From Pseudomonadota bacterium (lineage in GTDB: Bacteria > Pseudomonadota > Alphaproteobacteria > Sphingomonadales > SMXR01): DNA of 61,326 nt. The notes under the pieces were generated by a model. It ran no database searches, was not told the origin of the DNA, and worked only from the letters and a program-made list of their open reading frames with translations. The position numbers and the translations under genes are program-made. Below are positions 41,611 to 48,729 of the stretch, piece by piece (position 1 is the stretch's first letter; each line of letters opens with the position of its first letter). The stretch spans positions 1 to 61,326 of the forward strand of contig JADFJJ010000006.1 in NCBI GenBank assembly GCA_022566215.1, given 5' to 3'.

Positions 41611-43767
41611 ATGACCAAAACTATCAAATTCTCCATTGATGCGGACGGCATCGCCACTCTCGTTATCGATGTTCCCGATCATTCCATGAATGTCCTGAAC
41701 CGGGAATGCATTGAAGACCTGGACAGCCTGGTCGATAAGGTTATCGCCGATGATAAAATCAAGGGGGCGATCATCACCTCGGGAAAAGACAGTGGTTTTG
41801 TCGCCGGGGCGGATATTTCCCTGATCAATGAGCTGATCCAACTGGCCAAAAAAGAAGACGCGGCCACAACCTTTGAAAACCAGTTCACCCTGAATGCGCT
41901 GTTCCGCAAGATCGAGACCTGCGGCAAGCCGTTTGCCGCCGCCGTCAACGGCCTGACGCTGGGCGGCGGGTTCGAGCTGGCGCTGTGCTGCCATTACCGC
42001 ATTTGCGCTGACGACCCCTTTATCAAGATCGGTTTTCCCGAGGTGATGCTGGGGATTCTGCCCGGCGCCGGGGGCACCCAGCGATTGCCGCGCCTGGCCG
42101 GGTTTATGGTCGCGCTGCAGTACATGACCACCGGCAAAAACATGAGCCCGCAGGAAGCCAAGGCGTTCGGCATTTTCCAGGAACTGGCGCCCCGCGGCAA
42201 ACTGCTTGAGGCGGCCAAAAAATGGCTGATGGAAAGCCCTGATCCGGTGGCGCCGTGGGACAAGAAGGGCTTCAGGTATCCAGGCGGTGGCGGCGCCATG
42301 CACCCGAAAGCGGTACAGACCATGATCGGCGCGGCCGCCATGGCCCAGGACAAGACCTTCCATAACTATCCGGCGGTCGAGGCGATCCTCAGTTGCGTTT
42401 ACGAGGGCAGCATCGTTCCTTTCGATACCGGCATCAGGATTGAAAGCAAGTATTTCACCAAGCTGCTGCTGGGGCCGGAGCCGGGCAACATGGTGCGCAC
42501 CCTTTTCATCAACAAACAGGCGGCTGAGAAAGGCATGGCCCGGCCCGAAGGCGTACCCGAAATGAACACAAAAAAACTCGGCATGCTGGGCGCCGGCATG
42601 ATGGGGGCGGGGATTGCTTACGTCTCAGCGCGCGCCGGGATCGACGTGGTGCTGTTTGACCGCACCATGGAGGAGGCCGAAAAGGGCAAGGATTATTCCC
42701 GCAAACTGGTGGAAAAGGGCATCAAGCGCAAAAAAACCACCAAGGAAAAGGGCGCGGCGCTGCTCGCCCGCATCCACCCCACCGACAGCTACGATGACCT
42801 TAAAGGCTGTGACCTGATTATTGAGGCGGTGTTCGAAGACCCCAAGATCAAGGCCGGCGTGATCAAGAAGACCGAGGCGGTTATCCCCAAGGACTGTTTT
42901 TTCGCCTCCAATACCTCGACCCTGCCGATCACCGGGCTGGCGGAAAATTCCCAGCGCCCGGAACAGTTCATCGGCGTCCACTTTTTTTCTCCCGTAGACA
43001 AGATGATGCTGGTGGAGATAATTCTCGGCAAAAAAACCGGCGACGAGGTTCTGGCCAAGGCGCTGGATTACGTCCGTCAGATCCGGAAAATCCCGATCGT
43101 GGTTAACGATTCCCGCGGTTTTTACACCACCCGGTGTTTTTCCACCTATGTCCAGGAAGGGGTCGCCATGGTCAAGGAGGGGGTCAAGCCCGCACTGATC
43201 GAAAACGCCGCCAAAATGGCCGGCATGCCGGTCGGACCATTAGCGATTGGCGACGAAGTATCGATCGAGCTGATGTACAATATCCAGAAATCCACCAAAG
43301 CCGGGGAAGGAAAGAACTATAAACCTCACCCTGCCGATGAGGTGGCGAAGCTGTTCGTGGAAAAGCTGGGGCGCCTGGGGCGCAAGAACGGCAAAGGGTT
43401 CTATGACTACCCCGAAGGCGGCAAAAAGCACCTGTGGCCGGGCTTGGCTGAGCATTTTCCGGTCTCAAAAACCCAGCCAACCCTGGATGAAGTGCAAAAA
43501 CGGCTGCTGTACCGCCAAGCGATCGAGGTCACCCGCTGCCTTGAGGAAGGCGTTTTGCGCGATGTGCCCTCCGCTGATGTCGGCTCGATCTTCGGCTGGG
43601 GCTTCGCTCCGTTTAGCGGCGGGGTTTTGTCCTATATCGACACCGTCGGGGCTAAAGCCTTCGTCACCGAAGCCGAACGGCTGGCGAAAACCTACGGCGA
43701 GCGTTTTTCCCCGCCCAAAGGTCTGAAAAAAATGGCCGAAGCCGGGGAAACCTATTATCCGGCATGA
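41611..43767 (+). CDS. Bifunctional enoyl-CoA hydratase/3-hydroxyacyl-CoA dehydrogenase (FadB/FadJ-like)
   Basis: 718 residues. N-terminal crotonase domain (about 1-190) with SGFVAGADISLI and ALNGLTLGGGFELALCCHYR-type oxyanion-hole sequence. The NAD-binding domain begins at about 325 with MLGAGMMGAGIAYVSARAG; the HADH catalytic histidine is in GVHFFSPVDKMMLVEII. C-terminal HADH domains end in GWGFAPFSGGVLSYID. It catalyses the hydration and oxidation steps before the thiolase. The start at 41611 has GGGGAG upstream. The stop overlaps yjbQ by 4 bp. Confidence 0.93.
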   Translation: MTKTIKFSIDADGIATLVIDVPDHSMNVLNRECIEDLDSLVDKVIADDKIKGAIITSGKDSGFVAGADISLINELIQLAKKEDAATTFENQFTLNALFRKIETCGKPFAAAVNGLTLGGGFELALCCHYRICADDPFIKIGFPEVMLGILPGAGGTQRLPRLAGFMVALQYMTTGKNMSPQEAKAFGIFQELAPRGKLLEAAKKWLMESPDPVAPWDKKGFRYPGGGGAMHPKAVQTMIGAAAMAQDKTFHNYPAVEAILSCVYEGSIVPFDTGIRIESKYFTKLLLGPEPGNMVRTLFINKQAAEKGMARPEGVPEMNTKKLGMLGAGMMGAGIAYVSARAGIDVVLFDRTMEEAEKGKDYSRKLVEKGIKRKKTTKEKGAALLARIHPTDSYDDLKGCDLIIEAVFEDPKIKAGVIKKTEAVIPKDCFFASNTSTLPITGLAENSQRPEQFIGVHFFSPVDKMMLVEIILGKKTGDEVLAKALDYVRQIRKIPIVVNDSRGFYTTRCFSTYVQEGVAMVKEGVKPALIENAAKMAGMPVGPLAIGDEVSIELMYNIQKSTKAGEGKNYKPHPADEVAKLFVEKLGRLGRKNGKGFYDYPEGGKKHLWPGLAEHFPVSKTQPTLDEVQKRLLYRQAIEVTRCLEEGVLRDVPSADVGSIFGWGFAPFSGGVLSYIDTVGAKAFVTEAERLAKTYGERFSPPKGLKKMAEAGETYYPA

Positions 43768-44186
43768 CCCAGCTGTTTCAGGAAACGCTGGTCATTACGG
43801 GCAAGGGGCCGGGGCTTCACGACATCACCGGCGAGGTTGCCGGCTGGCTGCACGGACTTTCGGTCGATGCCGGGCTCCTTACCCTTTTTATCGCCCATAC
43901 CTCGGCCTCGCTGACCATTCAGGAGAACGCCGATGCGGATGTCTGCCGCGACCTGGAGGATTTCTTCGATAATCTTGTGAAGCGCGATCCCTCCCTTTAC
44001 CGCCACGGCGCGGAGGGGCTGGACGACATGCCGGCCCATATCAGATCGGCGCTGACCAGCACCTCCTTAAGCATTCCGGTCAAGGGAGGCAAACCGATGC
44101 TGGGGGTGTGGCAGGGGATTTACCTGTTTGAGCACCGCGACCGCCCGCAGCCGCGCAAGATACACCTCTCATTTCAGGGAAATTAG
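43764..44186 (+). CDS. yjbQ: YjbQ/UPF0047-family protein
   Basis: 140 residues, single-domain YjbQ fold. Family signatures: LLTLFIAHTSASLTIQENAD (about 39-58), the conserved acidic/His cluster in DPSLYRHGAEGLDDMPAHIR, and LGVWQGIYLFEHRDRP. Some members show weak thiamine-phosphate-synthase-like activity, but the true role is unknown. The start overlaps the FadB-like stop (ATGA), so it ends the beta-oxidation operon, followed by a strong terminator. No functional link with fatty-acid oxidation is known. Confidence 0.92.
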   Translation: MTQLFQETLVITGKGPGLHDITGEVAGWLHGLSVDAGLLTLFIAHTSASLTIQENADADVCRDLEDFFDNLVKRDPSLYRHGAEGLDDMPAHIRSALTSTSLSIPVKGGKPMLGVWQGIYLFEHRDRPQPRKIHLSFQGN

Positions 44187-44216
44187 GAATTCGGGCGGCA
44201 ATCGGTCTCTTTAAAC

Positions 44217-44247
44217 GCAAAAAAGCGGCTTAGGTGCCGCTTTTTGC
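44217..44247. terminator. Strong bidirectional terminator
   Basis: GCAAAAAAGCGGC, loop TTAGGT, GCCGCTTTTTGC: GC-rich stem flanked by A and T tracts, so it can work on both strands. It closes the beta-oxidation/yjbQ operon on plus and the 34-aa gene on minus. Confidence 0.85.
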
Positions 44248-44295
44248 AAATCTTCCGGTCTTTTCAGCCCGGTTTTGAGGAGAATAGCTGGTTTC

Positions 44296-44400
44296 TTAAA
44301 AAACCTGGGCGAACAGATTGATCAGGTGGTAGGAAAAAGTGGTCCAGTAAACGCCGGTGTAGGCCGTTACGATCATTAAGATGGGGTATGAGACGTTCAT
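44296..44400 (-). CDS. 34-aa single-helix membrane protein (twin A)
   Basis: A 35-codon frame (34 residues plus TAA) starts with ATG preceded by AGAGGAG at 8-nt spacing. The product begins MNVSYPILMIV, is hydrophobic throughout except the ends, has YWTTF in the middle, then conserved H25 and N28, and ends in F. It should form one membrane helix (about 5-32). It is homologous to the gene at 46250-46354: 20 of 34 positions are identical, with the same length and no gaps, and 11 of the 20 shared residues use different codons, strong evidence that it is translated and selected. I do not recognise the family. A terminator lies 49 bp downstream. The 278 bp from here to 44678 hold no gene I can support. 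Confidence 0.75.
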   Translation of the reverse strand: MNVSYPILMIVTAYTGVYWTTFSYHLINLFAQVF

Positions 44401-44678
44401 TGCTTTGCTCCTCTTGTGTTGATTTAAGAGTAGCAACGCTTGTTAAATATCCCCTTAAGGATCAGTTAATCAAAGCTTAACGGGGGCAAAAAAATGAGGG
44501 CCGGTTTTGAGCCTTTAAAAAGTTCAATAAATGGCGGATTTGTGCGCCCTGTGTGGTCTTTCCGGGCAGTCCACAAATCAAGGATCACAGAAAAATAACC
44601 GGAGTTGAGTGATTAATTTCATTAAGATTTGCTAATGGGCGGAGCGTTGAAGTCCCGATTCTCTCCCTGCCTTTCGCC

Positions 44679-45206
44679 CTAAAAGGTTTTGAACCGGCCC
44701 TTGTGAAACAAAAGCGGCGGTTTATCTGTTTCCCGGTAGCGCACCACTTTGGCGACGATGATGATATGATCCCCCCCGGGATAGGTTTTTTCCACCACAC
44801 AGTTCAGGATGCCGCTGCAATTCTCCAAAAGCGGGACCCCTTCGCGGTCCGGGTGGGCCGCCACATCCTCAAAACGGTCCTGGCTGGGCCGGGCGAATTT
44901 CAGCGCCAGCTCCTCCTGGTCCTTACCCAGAATATTGAGGTTGAATTTCTCACCGGGCTTGAAAGAGTCCACCAGACCCGATTCCAGCGTCAGGCACCAC
45001 AAAATCAACGGCGGATCCAGGCTGAGCGAGGAAAAACTGTTGACCGTCAGGCCCGCCCAATGGCCCCCGGGCGCCAGCGAAGTGACGATTGTGACCCCGG
45101 TGGCGAATCCGCCCAGTGCATCCCTGAGTTTCCTGGCAACCTCCGGCAGCCCGGCGCTGTCAGAATCCTCCAGGTCGTACAGGGTGATATGCTCAGGGTT
45201 TTTCAA
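44679..45206 (-). CDS. Flavin reductase-like (FMN-binding split-barrel) protein
   Basis: 175 residues. Family features: RDALGGFATGVTIVTS (about 27-42, FMN phosphate region), GLTVNSFSSLSLDPPLILWCL (about 52-72) and FNLNILGKDQEELALKFA. This is the flavin-reductase/HpaC-like domain, which usually supplies reduced FMN to a monooxygenase or reduces flavin with NAD(P)H. No monooxygenase partner is adjacent. Its start overlaps the upstream MBL hydrolase stop (ATGA), so the two are co-translated. Confidence 0.88.
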   Translation of the reverse strand: MKNPEHITLYDLEDSDSAGLPEVARKLRDALGGFATGVTIVTSLAPGGHWAGLTVNSFSSLSLDPPLILWCLTLESGLVDSFKPGEKFNLNILGKDQEELALKFARPSQDRFEDVAAHPDREGVPLLENCSGILNCVVEKTYPGGDHIIIVAKVVRYRETDKPPLLFHKGRFKTF

Positions 45207-46090
45207 GGGGCCTCAGCCCAATCTTCCATGGTGTTGTAAAGGGTGGTGACAAACCTCTCGCCATTAATGAAAGACCAGCTCCAAACTTCATCAAATTCCG
45301 CGGCCGGATTGGCTGCCAGGACTTCCTCAAGGGTTTTGCCGGAGCTTTTCAGGGATCGAACGCGGCCTCCGATGGTTACCAGCATGTCCAGATATGTCTC
45401 AAGGCCCGCCTTGTCAGTAACCGGGCCATGGCCCGGAATAACAATTGTTTCCTCGTCAATCTTTGCCAGAACCCCTTCAATGGCGGGGATCAGTCCCTTA
45501 AAGCTGCCGCCGCTGTTGGTATCTATGAAGGGAAAGCAGGTGTTGAACATGATATCCCCTACATGCACCACATTGGCTCCTTTGAAATAAATGATGCTGT
45601 CACCGTCGGTGTGTGCGTTCTCGACATGGACGGCCCTGGCCTCAATGCCATTGATGTGAATAGAGACCTGGTCGTTAAAAGTGAGGACCGGGAGGGCGCC
45701 CGCGGAGACCTCTCGCTCAATCAGGCGGGTTCTGACATTGTCATGCGCCAGGATGACCGCCCCCTCCCGGCCAAGGTTTTCATTTCCGCCGGTGTGATCG
45801 CCATGGAGGTGGGTATTCAGGACAAACCGAATGGGGCCGTCATTAACCTCACCGATAAGGGCCAGAATTTCAGGGGTCAGGGGAGCCGTTTGATCATCGA
45901 TTAAAAACACCCCGTCCTCTCCGGCCGACACGCCGATATTGCCGCCCCCGCCAGATATGACGTAAAAATTATCTTTCAGGCGCTCCATCCTGACATCGCT
46001 AAAATCACAGACATGGGCGTTGGCCGGCTGGGTCATTAACACCGGACCACCCAGCATTAAGGCGAATAAACCTCTATTGAATATCTTCAT
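45203..46090 (-). CDS. Exported MBL-fold hydrolase
   Basis: 295 residues with a signal peptide (about 1-25, ending QPANAH). The metal motif is LNTHLHGDHTGGNENLG (H-x-H-x-D-H), with further ligands in HVENAHTDGDSIIYF, VVHVGDIMFN and VIPGHGPVTDK. It belongs to the periplasmic SoxH/quinoprotein-relay-like or B3-like MBL hydrolases often annotated as beta-lactamase-like; no evidence points to beta-lactam hydrolysis. The substrate is unknown. Co-translated with the flavin reductase, with the two 34-aa membrane proteins on either side. Confidence 0.85.
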   Translation of the reverse strand: MKIFNRGLFALMLGGPVLMTQPANAHVCDFSDVRMERLKDNFYVISGGGGNIGVSAGEDGVFLIDDQTAPLTPEILALIGEVNDGPIRFVLNTHLHGDHTGGNENLGREGAVILAHDNVRTRLIEREVSAGALPVLTFNDQVSIHINGIEARAVHVENAHTDGDSIIYFKGANVVHVGDIMFNTCFPFIDTNSGGSFKGLIPAIEGVLAKIDEETIVIPGHGPVTDKAGLETYLDMLVTIGGRVRSLKSSGKTLEEVLAANPAAEFDEVWSWSFINGERFVTTLYNTMEDWAEAP

Positions 46091-46249
46091 CGGCGGCTCC
46101 TGTCTTTGATGGTGTGCGCCATGAAGATTGACCCACCCGGGTTATTTTTTCAAGACAACAAACACCAAATAAGGCTAGAAGCCTGTAGCAAGTTTAATCG
46201 AGGAGGAAATTTATGAAAGGAAACCAACGGGCTGAAGCCCTGGCGCGAG

Positions 46250-46354
46250 TTAGAATATCGCAGCCAGCATATTAACGAAGTGCAGCGTAAATGTCGTCCA
46301 ATAGAGGCCGGCATAAAGCGCAACGATCATCAATATTTTAAAACTTACGTTCAC
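46250..46354 (-). CDS. 34-aa single-helix membrane protein (twin B)
   Basis: A 35-codon frame (34 residues plus TAA) with GTG start and GGAGAG upstream. The product begins MNVSFKILMIV, has YWTTF at the centre and ends in F, matching twin A (44296-44400) at 20 of 34 positions without a gap. The invariant residues are M1-S4, I7-V11, Y14, G16, Y18-F22, H25, N28, A31 and F34. Differences elsewhere are conservative (V/L, L/F, I/V). One membrane helix is predicted. It is on the same strand and directly upstream of the MBL hydrolase/flavin reductase pair, so it could share their transcript. Confidence 0.75.
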   Translation of the reverse strand: MNVSFKILMIVALYAGLYWTTFTLHFVNMLAAIF

Positions 46355-46705
46355 AGCAAAGCTCTCCGTTTTCTAATGCGCCCGTAAAATTAAACGTCAA
46401 AACTTAAAAAAATATTAACTTCTTTTATGGGTTTGCATTTTTCTAATATCCTGAATACTTTAAAATAGTAGATAAATAGTTAACAAAACAAATAATTTTA
46501 AAAATTATTACTTTATGAATTAATATTTACATAGACGAAAAGGTGATTTTTTCTATAAAATACTTGGTTTTTCAGGCAAAAAGCCATTTTTTTTACTTGC
46601 TTAATAAATAAAGTTACAGAAAAATCATAATCTTCGGAGAAATAAATTTCAAATTTCTGCCATTATTAGGTAGATAAGTTACATAAATCAACGGTATCGA
46701 CTAAT
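46355..46705. other. AT-rich gene-free stretch upstream of ddl-like gene
   Basis: No convincing gene. From about 46420 to 46700 the sequence is far richer in A and T than the rest of the window, with many A/T runs. A short hairpin GGC-AAAAA-GCC followed by ATTTTTTTT (about 46577-46595) is a weak terminator candidate. It must hold the promoter for the Ddl-like operon and that for the minus-strand 34-aa gene, but no single -35/-10 pair stands out. Confidence 0.6.
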
Positions 46706-47914
46706 ATGAAAACAATAGCGGTTATCTTCGGCGGAGAAAGTGTTGAGCACGATGTAAGCATCTTGACTGCCCTGCAATTCATGAATGCCATGGACCCGGA
46801 AAAATATTTATCCCTGCCGGTCTATGTCGCCCCGGACGGGGTCTGGTGGAGTGGTGAGAAGTTGCGGAAAAAGGACTTCTACCCGCTCACCCAGGCGGGA
46901 AAAAAGGACTTAACACCCCTGACCTTGCCGTTTGAAAGTTTCCGGCGCCAAAAACCTTACTTTTTGGCCAATCAAAGAAGCAAATTTAAAAAACAGAAAA
47001 AAATTCCCTTTGATTTGATAGTTCCGGCCATTCACGGCAGCCACGGCGAGGATGGCACCTTGCAGGGACTATTTGAATTCACGGGACTTCCTTACGCTGG
47101 ATCCGGGGTTCTGGCAGCGGCGGCGGCGATGGACAAGGCCTTTACAAAGACACACCTGAGCGGTTTAGGGATACCCGTTCTTCCCCATATTCTGGTCAAA
47201 AAGCCGGATGAAGGCACATTTATCAGCCCGGATGAGCTGGCCAAGGGGATCAAACAGGCTTTCGGTGCAAAACCGTATCCAGTGATTGTCAAACCCTGCC
47301 ATTTGGGCAGCAGCATCGGGGTGACGCCAGCTGAAAACATGGATGATGTCATAGCCGGCCTGCTGTTTTGCTTTCGCATCGATACCGCGGCAATACTCGA
47401 GCCGTTCGTCGACAATCTGGTGGAATATAATGTAGCGGTCTCCAGGGCTTTTGGGAGCCTGAGGACCTCAGTCATCGAACGCCCGTTGAAAGAAAGAGAA
47501 TTTCTGGCGTTCTGTGACAAATACCTGACCGGCGACAAGGACGGGCTGAAAACCGGGACGGCATCGGCTGAGGGCATGGCTTCCCTAAACCGGGTGATTA
47601 ACCCGGGTGAGCTGGGCAAAGCCAAAACGGAAAAGATCAAAACCTGGGCTTTGAGCGCCTTTAAAGAGTTGAATTTAGCCGGATCGGTGCGGATCGATTT
47701 TCTCGGCAATGAAAAAACCGGAGAATTATGGCTGAACGAAATCAATACCATTCCCGGCTCGTTTGCCTATTACCTTTGGCAGGAAAGTGAGCCTTCGGTC
47801 AGCTTCACCAACTTGACCACGGCCATTATCGAAGAGGGCCTTCGTCAAAGCGCCGCTAAATCCTTTGATACCGACCGCACTCTGGGCGGGGCAGCAATTT
47901 TCAAGAATGACTAG
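46706..47914 (+). CDS. D-alanine--D-alanine ligase-like ATP-grasp enzyme
   Basis: 402 residues, longer than housekeeping Ddl (~305-370). Ddl signatures are MKTIAVIFGGESVEHDVSIL at the N-terminus, VPAIHGSHGEDGTLQGLFE, LAAAAAMDKAFTK and the terminal metal/substrate site WLNEINTIPGSFAYYLW. The FCDKYLTG segment keeps the K-Y pair of the Ddl substrate loop. It should join two D-amino acids, or a D-amino acid to a related acid, using ATP. It is not in the usual mra/ftsQAZ cluster. Instead it heads an operon with an alpha/beta hydrolase (32 bp later) and a membrane Mur ligase, so it is probably a second, dedicated ligase. No obvious Shine-Dalgarno. Confidence 0.85.
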   Translation: MKTIAVIFGGESVEHDVSILTALQFMNAMDPEKYLSLPVYVAPDGVWWSGEKLRKKDFYPLTQAGKKDLTPLTLPFESFRRQKPYFLANQRSKFKKQKKIPFDLIVPAIHGSHGEDGTLQGLFEFTGLPYAGSGVLAAAAAMDKAFTKTHLSGLGIPVLPHILVKKPDEGTFISPDELAKGIKQAFGAKPYPVIVKPCHLGSSIGVTPAENMDDVIAGLLFCFRIDTAAILEPFVDNLVEYNVAVSRAFGSLRTSVIERPLKEREFLAFCDKYLTGDKDGLKTGTASAEGMASLNRVINPGELGKAKTEKIKTWALSAFKELNLAGSVRIDFLGNEKTGELWLNEINTIPGSFAYYLWQESEPSVSFTNLTTAIIEEGLRQSAAKSFDTDRTLGGAAIFKND

Positions 47915-47946
47915 GGTCTGAACCCAATTGAGGTATAAGGCCCACC

Positions 47947-48729
47947 ATGGCAACAAATAAAAACACCGCGCTGTTTAAAAAAGAGCTGCCCTTCCCGGGA
48001 AAGGGAAAAGCGCCCGAAATTATCTGGTTGCATGGCTGGGGCCAGGATCACAGAAGTCTGCTGCGGTTGGCATCGCTTTATAAAAACCAGGCCAGAAACA
48101 CCCTTTACGATCTTCCCGGGTTTGGAAAATCGGCAATGCTGGAACCCGGGGCGGGGACCGCGGACTATGCCGATGCCATCATCAGGGACCTGCGGAAGGT
48201 TGGACCCGGCCACAGAATAGTCGCCGGACACTCCTTCGGGTGCCGGGTCGCCTTGAGAATAGCCGACCAGGCGCCGGAGTTGGTGGCGGGCCTGGTTTTG
48301 ATCTCGGCCGCCGGCCTGCGCCGTAAACGGGGACTTTTCTGGACCCTCAAGAGCCTGGGCTTAAAGCTACTCGGTAAAATAGCGCATTTATCCGACCGGG
48401 TTTTCAATACCGCCCTGAAGGCTAAATACAGTAAGAGGTTCGGCAGCCACGATTACAAGGCCGCTGGGCCTTTGCGTCCGACGCTGGTTGCAACCGTTAC
48501 CGAAGATCTGTCAGAAATATCCACCCGGCTAGGAACAAATGTGCTTCTTTTATACGGGGATGAGGACACCGAAACTCCGCCCGAGCTGGGGATTCAATAC
48601 CATAAACTTCTGGCCAACAGCTGCTTTAGGATTCTAAAGGGGTTTGGACACTTAAATATCTTGACCACGGGCGCTCACCAGTGTCAGCATAGTATTAATC
48701 AATTTATCAGGGATCTGGGGGGAAAATGA
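47947..48729 (+). CDS. Alpha/beta-hydrolase between Ddl-like and Mur-ligase genes
   Basis: 260 residues. Catalytic triad: serine in VAGHSFGCRVALR (nucleophile elbow G-H-S-F-G), aspartate in LLLYGDEDTETPPE and histidine in LKGFGHLNIL. The oxyanion region is IIWLHGWGQDHRS. No signal peptide, so cytosolic. The stop overlaps the Mur-ligase start by 4 bp (ATGA). By position it could trim, transfer or release the dipeptide or ester product made by the two ligases; that is inference. Members of this superfamily range from esterases to thioesterases and acyltransferases. Confidence 0.8.
   Translation: MATNKNTALFKKELPFPGKGKAPEIIWLHGWGQDHRSLLRLASLYKNQARNTLYDLPGFGKSAMLEPGAGTADYADAIIRDLRKVGPGHRIVAGHSFGCRVALRIADQAPELVAGLVLISAAGLRRKRGLFWTLKSLGLKLLGKIAHLSDRVFNTALKAKYSKRFGSHDYKAAGPLRPTLVATVTEDLSEISTRLGTNVLLLYGDEDTETPPELGIQYHKLLANSCFRILKGFGHLNILTTGAHQCQHSINQFIRDLGGK

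Noticed and set aside
44492-44596. 34-codon plus-strand frame (MRAGFEPLKSS...) near twin A
   Set aside because: Same length as the twins by chance; the product is polar and unrelated, and the frame is not conserved elsewhere in the window.
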